Shown here one piece after another: positions 11,331 to 21,454 of a stretch of 64,000 nt of DNA. The translations under genes were made by a program, and so were the position numbers. Location of the stretch: NCBI RefSeq assembly GCF_021462225.1, contig NC_061804.1:14938005-15002004 (forward strand), written 5' to 3'. The DNA is from Girardinichthys multiradiatus (lineage: Eukaryota > Chordata > Actinopteri > Cyprinodontiformes > Goodeidae). Numbering within the stretch: the stretch's first letter is position 1; each line of letters opens with the position of its first letter. Under the pieces are notes generated by a model. The model had not been told where the DNA came from, did no database searches, and saw nothing but the letters and a program-made list of their open reading frames with translations.

Positions 11331-11534
11331 GGAGGACCGATCCTGACATAATTAAAAATAAAAGCAGAAATATATATATATTTTGTTTTTCCTATTCTTT
11401 AGACATGCGTTTTCATCAAGAAATGTATATATTTTAATTTTTCCTTTTCCTTAGACATGCATGTCTAAGGAAAGGGAAAAACAAAATATATATATTTCTG
11501 CTTTTATTTTTAATTATGTCAGGATCGGTCCTCC
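11331..11534. repeat. 204-bp foldback element with inner palindrome
   Basis: Left arm 11331-11408 and right arm 11459-11534 are close reverse complements. Both carry 'ggaggaccgatcctgacat', an (AT)n run and the 'gtttttcc' block. At the centre, 11449-11470 is a perfect 22-bp palindrome, ccttagacatgc followed by atgtctaagg. The right arm adjoins dispersed repeat copy 2. Confidence 0.85.
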
Positions 11535-11544
11535 ATTGGCGAAG

Positions 11545-11930
11545 AAATAGATTTGGATGGATCTGTGAGAGAGATCTTTGTGGCTGCTGGGTGGTTCCCC
11601 TGGGACTCTCCCCAGCTCTTCTCTGGGGGGGTTGCGGCAGTCCCGGTGATGGGGGTCTTTAGATGTTTATGGCTCGGATCTCCTCCCTAACTGTCCCGGG
11701 TCCAGTGGGGCAGGTGTGTGGTTCTTCACACACGCTATTGCATATTTTTAATGGAGAAATCTTGTATACACGAGCGCTCTCACACTCAAACCTACAGGTG
11801 TTTAGATTCAGGTGTTAACAGATACACAAATGTTCTATATTGAGCTGCATTTACCACTAAAACATCTTGCATTCATAGGTACCGTGCAGTTTTGGTAAAA
11901 ATTCTGTTAATATGAATGTTTCTGCAGGTG
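11545..11930 (-). repeat. Dispersed repeat, copy 2 (inverted relative to 7330-7790)
   Basis: The reverse complement of this stretch aligns in blocks with 7330-7790. The clearest matches are the GC-rich segment near 11580-11700 and the 'gaatctaaacacctg'-type segment near 11800. The copies are moderately diverged and differ by indels. It sits between the foldback at 11331-11534 and a tRNA-related repeat. Confidence 0.65.
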
Positions 11931-11961
11931 TAGAAGCAATTTCCCATTATCTGCTTTATGC

Positions 11962-12250
11962 TGAGGGGCTGCACGATGGCACTGTTGGTAGCCCTGTTGC
12001 CTTGCAGCAAGAAAGTCCTGGGTTTGACTCCCGGCCGGGAATCTTTCTGCATGGAGTTTGCATGTTCTCCTCGTGCATGCATGGGTTCTTTCCAAGCACT
12101 CCGGCTTCCTCCCACTGTCCAAAAACATAAGTGTTAGGTTAATTGGTCTCTGTGTGTGCATGGCTATTTGTCCTGTGTGTCTCTGTGTTGCCCTGCAATG
12201 AACTGGCAATCTGTCCAGGCTGTACCCTGTCTCTTGACTGTTGATCACTG
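11962..12250 (+). mobile_element. tRNA-related dispersed repeat (SINE-like)
   Basis: It opens with an A-box-like 'tggcactgttgg' and a B-box-like 'gggtttgactcccggcc'. The familiar fish-repeat segments 'gagtttgcatgttctcc', 'ggcttcctcccactgtcc' and 'ttaggttaattggt' follow. It ends near 'gaactggcaatctgtccagg' and 'ctggagatg'. The tRNA-like boxes suggest polymerase III ancestry. No terminal tail or target duplication was found. Confidence 0.7.
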
Positions 12251-12255
12251 GAGAT

Positions 12256-12975
12256 GTGGTCGGTGTGCACTCATTTAAGAGGAGACAGTATTACTTTATG
12301 ACTGAGTTTGAGAGACAAGATAAAATGTTATGAAGTGTAAATCTGATTTACTTCAAGAAGCCTCAGAGAATCAGGAGACAATTGTAGTAAAACAAAAAAC
12401 AGACAGGAAGGTTGTGGCTAGTCTGCTACTGCCTTCATAAACACACCTTCAGTGGATAGAATGAGAGATACATCAACTTTCTTTTTACCAGCACTGATTA
12501 AGCTGGGTTGGTAAGCTTCTTCTCCACTGGTAGAACAAATGAATTATTTTTGATTCAAATCAAGTATAATTTGAATGAGGCCAGAACACATGCTGGGCGC
12601 AGACAGGCAATCGATCCCCAGCAGTGCCAACATGCAAATGTGAAAAGTGATTAAGGCCAACAGAGTAACAGGGCTGTTGACCTCAAAACTAGGAATGTGT
12701 CCTTGGCTCTACATTCAAGCCAGAGTTCAAAACAGCACATTCAAATACTTAACAGTTCATCAAATATGTGTTTAGTTTGTTTGTTGGCATATTAATATAG
12801 ATATAATATAATTTTTTTTTCAATGCTTCTTTGTTTTCACCTTATTTTTATTATTAAAATGTCTTACAAGCCTTACAAGTTAAAAATCCTAGTTAACTTC
12901 AAAAGAGAAATAAAAAAATGAAATAAGTAAGATTTTACTACAAAACAAGCTAAGAATGCAATAACCAGATGAATA
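12256..12975. other. No gene recognised
   Basis: AT-rich sequence between the tRNA-related repeat and the DD36E Tc1 fragment. No exon or repeat family is recognised. Confidence 0.5.
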
Positions 12976-12977
12976 TA

Positions 12978-13471
12978 CAGGGGTTGGACAATGAAACTGA
13001 AACACCTGGTTTCAGACCACAATAATTTATTAGTATGGTGTAGGGCCTCCTTTTGCGGCCAATACAGCGTCAATTCGTCTTGGGAATGACATATACGAGT
13101 CCTGCACAGTGGTCAGAGGGATTTTAAGCCATTATTCTTGCAGGATAGTGGCCAGGTCACTACGAGATACTGGTGGAGGAAAACGTTTCCTGACTCATTC
13201 CTCCAAAACACCCAAAGTGGCTCAATAATATTTAGATCTGGTGACTGTGCAGACCATGGGAGATGTTCAACTTCACTTTCATGTTCATCAAACCAATCTT
13301 TCACCAGTCTTGCTGTGTGTATTGGTGCATTGTCATCCTGATACACGACCCCGCTTTCAGGAAACAATGTTTGAACCATTGGATGCACATGGTCCTCAAG
13401 AATGGTTCGGTAGTCCTTGGCAGTGACGCGCCCTTCTAGCACAAGTATTGGGCCAAGGGAATGCCATATCA
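12978..13471 (-). mobile_element. Half of a DD36E Tc1-type transposon
   Basis: The left end is the terminal inverted repeat 'caggggttggacaatgaaac', preceded by TA at 12976-12977. Sequence 12978-13253 matches the MITE at 60016-60290 base for base with few changes. The transposase lies on the minus strand. The element stops abruptly at 13471, where the gypsy LTR starts. No matching right half is visible beyond the far LTR at 26733. Confidence 0.85.
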
Positions 13472-13472
13472 T
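13113..13472 (-). pseudogene. C-terminal part of a Tc1-type transposase (DD36E)
   Basis: This would be the DDE catalytic half of a cut-and-paste transposase acting on the 'caggggttgg' terminal repeats. The translation has the second catalytic Asp in 'YQDDNAPIHTA' and the Glu in 'SPDLNIIEPLW'. There are 36 residues between them, giving DD36E spacing rather than the usual DD34E. The DNA-binding N-terminus and first Asp are missing because the sequence is cut by the gypsy LTR. The frame stays open through the catalytic region, so decay is modest. It cannot encode a full transposase. Confidence 0.85.
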
Positions 13473-13617
13473 GGCTTGTATTAGGCTTCATGAAATGCAG
13501 TTGGCTAACTGTGGACATGTGATCGGGATCACGCAACTGACACACAGTAAGTTCACAATGGTGATGCATTTAAGGTTGTTTGATATTCCTAAATAACAGT
13601 TTTTACCCTGGATTACA
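13472..13617 (-). repeat. 3' LTR of the gypsy element
   Basis: A direct repeat of 26588-26733 with about 11 differences in 146 positions by eye. In element orientation it starts TGTAATCC and ends in CA. It contains the short inverted repeat gtgatc-gg-gatcac. The level of divergence indicates an old insertion. Confidence 0.85.
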
Positions 13618-13627
13618 CCCTCCCCAC
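13618..13627 (-). other. Polypurine tract of the gypsy element
   Basis: On the minus strand the ten bases immediately before the 3' LTR read gtggggaggg. This is the expected primer site for second-strand synthesis and fixes the LTR boundary at 13617. Confidence 0.8.
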
Positions 13628-13921
13628 GTTGAATCTATGCACGTCCCGTTGCATGTTAACATTAAACAACGTGTACCACTGAATCTTTAGAATTTGTGGT
13701 AGTCAAAGTTAAAGCATCAGACAAACTGAAATAAAGTTTGAACGACTGAGATCAGTTGATTGCCTAGGGTAGTATATTGAAGTTGTTTAGGTGGAGTTCT
13801 ACGACATGTTGAACGCCTTGGAGGGGGGGTGAGTGTTAATCACATTTGAGCTAACAAAAGATTGGTTATCTGCTTGGGCCCATCTCAGGAACAGACCCAT
13901 CAACCAATGGAACTTCAAAGG

Positions 13922-15845
13922 CTACAGGGTTTGCAGGATCATGCAAGTCTGCAGTTGAGTGTTCAGGTTAACTTCCTTCCCAAAATGTAATAGGTTCCTC
14001 TTCAACATTAGACTCTGGCTCAAGTGGCTCTTCTTCAAAAACTGACTGAAAATGTCTCTCTCTCTCTCAGGAGTTGATAGAATGTGAATAGCTGGTTCAC
14101 TTATCGGTAAGGGTATTGGGGTAAGACAGTTTACTTCCCCTCTGTGGGATGATGTCTTTCTGAGAGCTTTCTTGACAGTAAACCTTTTCTGGCTGAGAGA
14201 CAAAATAGGCAGGGGTACTTCCTGATGTATCTTCTTCAGAGTCAGAGAATTCTTGCCATTTTCTGGTTTGTTGACGTGTTTGGGGTTTTCTTACTGGAAC
14301 TGTCTCAGCGGATGTTTTGGCTTCTGCTGCAGGGAGAAAACCACATGGGAGGAGAAGATCAATGTACGGGTTGGGCCGTCTCTGGATTCTGGTTTTACTG
14401 TGTAGACTGGAAGATCCCCTGCACATTTCATAACCACAAAAATATCTTGTTCCCATTTATCATAAAATATGTGCTTACCTCTGAGTCGCACATTTCACAC
14501 CAACACTCTGTCACCAACTTCCAGTTTGGATGGTATAACACGCTAATCAAATCGAATCTTGTTTCGTTCTGCACTTCTTGCAGCATTCTTTGAGGCCAGC
14601 TGATAGCTCTCTCTTAAATCATGATTTCAGGCTTTGTACATACTGCGAATGTGGTTCACATTTCTCTGTATACACAGGGATTCCAAAGGCATGATCAATT
14701 GGGAGACGAGGACAGCGCCCAAACATGAGTTCATAAGGAGTATATCCAGTCACTTCGTTTTTGGTACAGTTGTATGCATGAACGAGAGGCTTAACATACT
14801 CTTTCCATTTTGATTTCTGTTTCAATTCCAGAGTTCCCACCATTGCCAATAGTGTGCGATTAAACCTTTCAACAGGGTTTCCTCTGGGGTGGTATGGTGT
14901 TGTGTGACACCTTTGGATTCCAGTCATAACACGCAGCTCTTTTATCAGTTTGGACTCAAAGTCTGGCCCTTGATCTGTATGTAGTCTTTCCAGAATTCCA
15001 GAATACACCATAAAATTATCCCAAATACATTTTGCTACTGTCCATGCCTTTTGATTTGGTGTGGGGATGGCAATGGCAAACTTGGTGAAATGATCTATCA
15101 ACACAAGAATATCTTTAGTATTGCTGGTGTCAGGCTCAAGACTGAGAAAATCCATGCAGATAAGTTCCAATGGGCATGAGGTTTGTATGTTAACAAGAGG
15201 AGAAGCTTTTTCTGGCAAGCTTTTCCGACGAACACAACGACCACATGTTTTTATCTTTCTCTCCACATCCTGGCCATTCTGGGGCAATAAAATCGGATCC
15301 TAATGAGGTCAAGTGTTTGCTCCATTCCCAGGTGGCCCATGTCGTTATATAGGCTAGGGAGAACAGAGGGATGGAGTTCTGCTGGAAGAACCAGCTGATA
15401 TGACGATTGCTCATTTTCACACTGCTTCCTATAGAGAATGCGGTCAATCAACTCCAATTTGTTTAATTCCCTGAGGAAGAGAAGTTCAGGAAGCTTTTTT
15501 CTGGCTGTTGGAGGAACCTTTTCACCAGATTCCAACTGATAAATGACCTCCCAGATACTAGTATCTGCTCTCTGCGTTTCTTGGAGTTCAGAGTGAGATA
15601 TAGCAGAAACAATGGGAAGGCCATGTAATTGTTCTGAGTAGCTCTCAGGAAGTAACGCTGTTTTGATGAAAAGGGATTCAATCAGAACACTCATCCAGAG
15701 TCCTAACCAGACAGCTTTGACAAATTGCATCAATGACTTCAAGTGGTAGCTCATCATTGCTGTTGTCTGAAAGATGATGTTGAGAAAAATGAGTGAGAAG
15801 TTCTTTATCTTTCTGAGCAGATTCATCCGGGGAGGTGTCTTCATA
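13922..15845 (-). pseudogene. Gypsy integrase and C-terminal tail
   Basis: The integrase would insert element cDNA into host DNA. The zinc-binding part keeps 'GHLG' and the CxxC in 'CGRCVRRK', but the first His position reads Tyr ('LYNDMGHLG'). The catalytic core has Asp in 'LICMDFLSLEP', Asp in 'HTDQGPDFES' and Glu in 'GNPVERFNRT'. A C-terminal segment around 14290-14490 contains 'PVYTVKPES', typical of this gypsy group after the core. At least one frameshift lies near 15250-15287 and further breaks follow after 14619. The upstream end is cut at about 15846 by the inserted CR1/L2 LINE. Confidence 0.88.
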
Positions 15846-16081
15846 GATAAGGTAAGGTAAGTTTATTTATATAGCGCTTTTCAGCAACGAGACACTCAAA
15901 GCGCTGTACATGCAATTACAATACAATCAAAAATAAAATAAACACAGATACAGACACAGAAAAACAAATCAAATGATAAAATCAAACAGCGGTAATTAAA
16001 AAAATAAAATAAAATAAAGATAATAGAATGATGGATAAGAAAATGAAAGGAAAATTGGACTGAAAACTTAACTAATAATGT

Positions 16082-16669
16082 TTAGATGGCACAGTCAAAG
16101 GCCACTCTAAACAAATAAGTGTTTAATCTTGATTTAAAGCAACTTAGGGTTTTGGCGCTTTTACAGTTTTCTGGGAGTCTATTCCAGATTAGTGGAGCAT
16201 AAGAACTAAAAGCTGCTTCTCCATTTTTGGTTCTGGGTATGCAGAGTAGATTTGAGCGAGATGACCTGAGAGGTCTGGGTGGTTGATACACTGACAAGTC
16301 TGTAATGTATTTTGGTGCTAAGCCATTTGGTGATTTATAGACTAACAGAAGTATTTTAAACTCTATTCTCTGAGCTACAGGGAGCCAGTGTAGGGACTTT
16401 AGAACCGGGGTGATGTGCTCCACTTTCTTAGTTCAAGTGAGGATGCGGGCAGCAGCGTTCTGGATCAACTGCAGCTGTCTGATCGACTTTTTAGGCAGAC
16501 CTGTGAAGACATCGTTGTAGTAATCAATTCTACTAAATAGGAACGCATGAATTAGTTTTTCACGGTCCTGCTGAGACATTAGTCCTTTAATCCTGGAGAT
16601 ATTTTTTACGTGATAGAAGGCCGACCATGTTACTGTCTTTATGTGCCTCTGAAGGTTCAGGTCTGAGTC
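16082..16669 (-). pseudogene. C-terminal part of the CR1/L2 LINE reverse transcriptase
   Basis: The translation contains 'DYYNDVFTGLPKKSIRQLQ', 'LKSLHWLPVAQRIEFKI' and 'IPRTKNGEAAFSSYAPLIWN', a characteristic C-terminal series of CR1/L2-type LINEs. It continues the RT domain at 17903-18910 and is separated from it only by the nested unit. A break near 16430 shifts or stops the frame. The 3' untranslated region follows down to about 15846. Confidence 0.85.
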
Positions 16670-17902
16670 CTCTTTCTTTCTGCTCTCGGTGGAGGAGGAC
16701 GCTTTTTCTCTGTCTCCCGCACCTCTCCCATATTTGCCCTGCTTCAGCTCTGTGTCTTGTCTTCTTTTTGGAGCCTCTTTTTGCATATCTTCCAAATTCT
16801 GAGTTATGGATGTGGTCAGCTGGTCTCTCAATGCAATTGATCAAATTTTCTCAACGAGAAGACAGGGTGAAGGAGAATCCAACTTGTCCGGACGGGACAT
16901 TTTTCTCTGGATACACAATGGACTCCTGGCAGAAGTGGAGGATTGTGTGTTTGTCAATAATGTCAGTCGAGGATGTGGAAGATATGTATATAATTGGATG
17001 TTTGATATCAGGATTTCTGCTTTTTGGAGTCAGCGGTTACCTGGCGGAGAATGTCAGCAGCTGTTCTGCCAATTGTGCAGCTGCCTGGCATGTATGATGG
17101 GATCTTCAGGGCGATCAGCACTCAGACTGAGATGTTAAGTGAGCTGAATCGCAGGCAGGTTGCGGTTCCTGGACTCAGGGGTGAAATGGGATAAATCTTG
17201 GAGAAAGTTGTTCACTCGGCTCTGGCGAAAGACCAGGAATTTGGCTGTTTGGATTTGCCTTTGAGAAGCACCAGCGAGACTCTCAAGGCTGACGGAAAAT
17301 TAAGAGTCAGCCTAACCCAAATAAATATTGTTTTTCTGAATGTGGCTCCCCTGCACGGCCTTGATGGATGGCTATCTTCAACTTCTCCTGGAAGTTATGT
17401 AAACATGATACTCTGCTCCCTCTGCCCCTTCCCTTCCCTGAGGACATCTGTGGACCTGCTCAGAACTTTGTGGCCGGTTGATGAACATTCCAACGTACCA
17501 TCAAGGACAATGGCCTCTGTGACAGTGCTTCATGGACTTACTTGCACACACTCACTTGCACACACACACATGCTCAAGATAAACATATGCACCCCCTCAC
17601 ACCACCTTCACCGTTCCCGGCATGATGTTGCTTTGTTAACTTGTTGCTTCTTTGTGCTGAGGTTTTTTGCAATCTCAAAATGTATCCTGCTAAGGATAAA
17701 GTGTGAAATATGTTTTTTTCCCTCTACTTAACCTAATGTGGCCTCTTTTCTCATCTAGCAAGGGCAGCGCCTGTGAGTGGGCAGCAAAGCCTCGGTGATC
17801 CGTCCCCCCCTTGTCTTGTGTCATGATGTATGTTTGGATGGGTTGTACTTGAATTCTAATTTCCCCTCGGGGATCAATAAAGTATCTTTGAATTGAATTC
17901 AA
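16670..17902 (+). mobile_element. 1.23-kb retroposed unit with a small membrane-protein ORF remnant
   Basis: It interrupts the LINE reverse transcriptase and is flanked by ctgagtc (16663-16669) and ctgaatc (17903-17909), a 7-bp duplication with one change. The 3' end has 'gatcaataaagtatctttg' and a (gaatt)n-like tail; a 5'-truncated copy lies at 3256-3545. No reverse transcriptase is encoded. The 5' half has overlapping plus-strand coding with a membrane segment (see 16807-17300). The tail and target duplication suggest mobilisation in trans by a LINE. Confidence 0.75.
16807..17300 (+). pseudogene. Broken ORF for a small single-pass membrane protein inside a repeat
   Basis: One frame starts at an ATG near 16807 with 'MDVVSWSLNAIDQIF'. 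After a shift near 16860, another frame continues with 'TCPDGTFFSGYTMDSWQKW' and 'SVEDVEDMYIIG', then a hydrophobic stretch 'YIIGCLISGFLLFGVSGYLA' that looks like one transmembrane helix. After a further shift near 17075, a helical-looking segment includes 'MYDGIFRAISTQTEMLSEL', with a stop near 17190. An ancestral protein of roughly 160-180 residues is inferred. I recognise no enzyme motif and can name no family. The copy cannot make an intact protein. Confidence 0.5.
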
Positions 17903-18910
17903 CTGAATCAATATACCCAGGTTTCGAGCCTTACTGGTGGTTTCTAGCTGTATTAACTGAAGCTGTGTGCTAACTTTTAAACGCTCTTCCTTTGGTCCAA
18001 AGATTATTACTTCAGTTTTGGTTTGATTCAGCTGAAGAAAATTTTGGCCCATCCATGCATTGGTTTCTTCTAAGCATTTACCCAGTGCTTGAATATGTTC
18101 ATAGTCACCTGGTGACATCGTAACGTATAGCTGTGTGTCGTCTGCATAGTTATGATAACTTACGTTGTTGTTTATTAAAATCTGAGTTATGGGGAGCATG
18201 TAGATATTGAATAGGAGGGGCCCTAAAATGGACCCTTGGGGAACGCCACATGTGATTTTTGTGCTCTATGATGTAAAGTTATCTACTGACACAAAAAAGT
18301 CCCTGTCTTTCAAGTAGGATTTAGACCAGTTGAGTGCTGTACCAGAAAGGCCGACCCAGTTTTCCAGGTGCTCTAATAAAATGGAGTGATCAACAGTGTC
18401 GAATGCTGCACTAAGGTCCAATAATACCAGCACTGTGGTTCTTCCACAAGCTGCATTTATACGGATGTCATTGAACACCTTGACAAGAGCAGTCTCCGTA
18501 CTGTGGTGTGCACGTAAGCCTGACTGGAAGACATTGAAGCGGTTGGTCATTGTTAGGAAGCTGTTTAACTGCTGAAACACAGCTTTTTCAATAATCTTAC
18601 TGATGAAGGGGAGGTTTGATATAGGCCTGTAGTTCTGTAGTAGCAGCTTGTCCAAATTGCTCTTTTTCAATAGAGGTTTGATAATTGCGGTTTTCAGGGC
18701 CTGGGGGAAAACACCTGACAAAAGGGACGTGTTTATTATTTGTGTTAAATCAGATGTTATTACAGGCAAAGCTTTAAGGAAAGCTGTGGGCAAAACATCG
18801 GAACAGCAGGAAGAAGAGCTTAGTTCCAGTACAATTTCTTCTAAGTTTTTGTAGTTCATTTGGTGAAATTGGGAAATATTGTCAAAATCAGTTCTAGTTG
18901 GAGACAGCAT
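17903..18910 (-). pseudogene. Reverse-transcriptase palm of the CR1/L2 LINE
   Basis: This would copy LINE RNA at a nicked target. Visible motifs are 'NYRPISNLPFISKIIEK', 'GLRAHHSTETALVKV', motif A 'LVLLDLSAAFDTVDH' and, after a break, the catalytic motif C in 'YADDTQLY' near 18130-18160. Both catalytic Asp residues of YADD are intact. A stop near 18266 and a frameshift before 18199 split the domain. The 1.23-kb unit cuts the frame at 17903, just after 'ARNLGIL'. Confidence 0.88.
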
Positions 18911-19132
18911 TGGTACTGGAGTTGATGTGGATGTGCTGACTGCCTCTCTGATCTTTTGGGTTTTTTCAGTAAAGAATTTAGCAAATTCATTGCAGGCCCT
19001 GGTAGAGTGGGGTTCAGATGCTACAGTTACAGGAGGGTTTGTTAACCTGTCGACCGTGGCAAATAATGCACGAGCATTGTTAATGTTTTTGCTGATGATC
19101 TCAGAAAAAAAAGATTTCCTTGCATTTTTCAG

Positions 19133-20105
19133 TTATAGGATATATCTGTATAGTCTCTCTTTATAGATCATATAGTGAACCTGGAGTCCAGTCTTTCGCC
19201 ACCTGCGTTCAGATTTTCGACACTCCTTTTTTTCACTTCTGACTGGTGGAGCACTTCTCCACGGAGACATTTTCTTCCCAGAAACGACTTTCACTTTAAT
19301 TGGAGCAATTGAATCAATGATGTCCGAGATTTTAGAATGAAAGTTTTCTACCAACTCATCTACAGTGTTACAGGGCAAAGTGGAGGTAGAAGAGTAAATC
19401 TGGTTAAAGGTTTCAGCAGCACCATCCTTAAAGATGCGTTTTCTTATAATGTCTCTTTGGCAAACTGAGTCATTGCAAATGATGCTTTCAAAAACAATAG
19501 AAAAGTGGTCAGTTAGGGCAACATCAGTTACAGACACCTTGGAAATGTTTAGACCCTTAGTGATGATCAAGTCCAAAATATGTCCCAGTTTTTGCGTTTG
19601 CTGTTTAACATTTTGGGTCAAACCAACATTTCTAAGAGTGTCACATAGTTCTATTGCACTTCTGTCTTCAGGATTGTCCATGTGAATGTTGAAGTCTCCC
19701 ACAATAATTAAACAGTCATAATCAACACATATCACAGATAAAATCTCATCAAAATCTCTGAAAAAGTTTGTTTTGGACTTAGGAGTCCTGTATATATTCA
19801 ACAACATGGTTCGGACCGGGCTCTTTACCTGGAGAGCCATATATTGAAAAGAGTCAAATTTGCCCAGAAATACCTTTTTACACTTTAGTAAATCTTTAAA
19901 CAAAGTGGCCACCCCTCCACCTTTTCTTTGCTGTCTGCTCTCATAAAGAAAATTGTAGTTCGGAGGCGTCGACTCTATCAGAATGGGAGCTTCATTAAAT
20001 TCATGTAACCATGTTTCTGTTAAAAACATAACATCAAGATCGTGGTCAGTAATTAAGTCATTGATTAAAAATGATTTTCCTGACAGAGATCTAATGTTCA
20101 GTCAA
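19133..20105 (-). pseudogene. Endonuclease domain of the CR1/L2 LINE
   Basis: Apurinic-type endonuclease that would nick the insertion target. The frame is open from about 20102, upstream of the first Met at 20029, and starts with 'LNIRSLSGKSF', which supplies the N-terminal Asn motif. It then has 'FLTETWLHEF' (catalytic Glu), 'IIVGDFNIHMDN' and 'VALTDHFSIVF' (Asp-His). All main catalytic positions appear intact. The frame stops at 19133, before the RT domain, so the original ORF2 is broken between the two. Confidence 0.85.
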
Positions 20106-20133
20106 GCCAGTTTATATGACTTAGTTGCTCATA

Positions 20134-21267
20134 TTAACTCTGTCTGGTTGTCTCTGCTGGAGCTGTTGGAGGCAGCGTTATCATTGTTGTTGATACTCCA
20201 TGTTCTCTGCTGAAGGTCAAAGCTGCTGGCAGATTATTTACTGAATAGAAGAGATTAGATGTGAGACGTCTGGCTCCCGGCTTATTCAAACAGAAACCAT
20301 CTTGCTTGAAGAGTTGTCTTTTTTCCCAAAAAATATTGAAGTTGTCGATGAAGTTCACAGATGTAGTAGCACATGTTTTTTTCAACCACTTATTAATCAT
20401 CAGAAGTCTGGAAAAAACCTCATCTCCACAGAAAATCGGTGCAAAGGATCAGTTGAGAAACACCTTGATATTGAGACCTCCAACAATATTCAGAAGACGA
20501 GTGAAATCCTCCTTCAGTCCTTCTGATTTTTTCTTAGCCACGTCATCCATGGCTCCACAGTGTATAATAAGGTTTTCTAGAGACGGCCGCTTTTCTGTGA
20601 TTGCAAGAATGTTCTCTGAGATGTTGGACACCACGTTACTGGTACCAATCACAACTTCTGTGTTTTTCTTGTTGCAGAAGTTATTAATCCCATCCACAGC
20701 TGTGTTGCCCACTATTAGGGTTCTTGGTCTGGTGGGGTGCTTTTTCTCTGGCAATTTAGGAGAAGACTGTTTAGAATGAAGGTTGTTCTCAAACCTTTTA
20801 TTGTTCTCAGAAGATGGATCACTTTCCTGGTTTTCGTTCTGTAGTGGGGCAAATCTGTTTTGGAGGGGAATTCCATTATTTCCAGCTGTCTCACTCCTAT
20901 CAGTTGTTGTGACAGCAGCTCGCTGTCGAAGTCTCCTTTTCCCAGGGGAAACCGGGGCATTTCTCTGTAATTCTGGCCATTCTAATTTATTTAATTGCTG
21001 AGATCTTCCAGTGAGTCATCTGTCCTGATTTTTTGGGCATGCCCCTAAAACATGCCAGGGTTTATTCTCGGGGTTCTGATTGCCGGCTGAGTTGTTGAGC
21101 TGGCTGTCACTGTTTGGGATCACAGGCAGAGTTGCATCATCGATGTACCCCATACTCACCTCCACATTCACTTCTAGTCGATGGATTTTCATCTCCAAAA
21201 CAGCCAATTTCTGTAAAAGTTTGTCGAAGTCCTCTGCGGTGAAGGTCTGCTGATTAGCTGGCGTCAA
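20134..21267 (-). pseudogene. ORF1 of the CR1/L2 LINE: coiled coil plus decayed SGNH esterase
   Basis: ORF1 proteins bind LINE RNA. The N-terminal part (21016-21267) has a leucine-rich coiled-coil stretch 'FDKLLQKLAVLEMKIHRLE'. A basic, glutamine-rich part follows. The last third resembles the SGNH esterase found in fish CR1/L2 ORF1s. The nucleophile block reads 'VGNTAVDGI' where GDS is expected, the third block reads 'IIHCGAMDD', and the last block reads 'DGFCLNKPGARRL' where DGxHLN is expected. The catalytic Ser and His are therefore lost. Stops near 21016 and 20449 interrupt the frame. Confidence 0.72.
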
Positions 21268-21454
21268 CTTGTCCTGCTTTCGAATTCGATCATAAAAACA
21301 TCAAAGTCCTTTAAAAAAATAAAAAATAAAAAACAAATAATAATAATCCTTGGGAGTCGCCGGTAAGAAGTTGTTTTAGTCCAGTATTTCCGTAATTTTG
21401 GTTAAGAGATAAAAAGTTAGGAGTAAAAGAATGCAAGCAAGCAGGGAGCTAAGG

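Noticed and set aside
12007..12036. A tRNA gene near the B-box-like sequence
   Set aside because: The box belongs to a dispersed tRNA-related repeat. No complete tRNA fold is visible.
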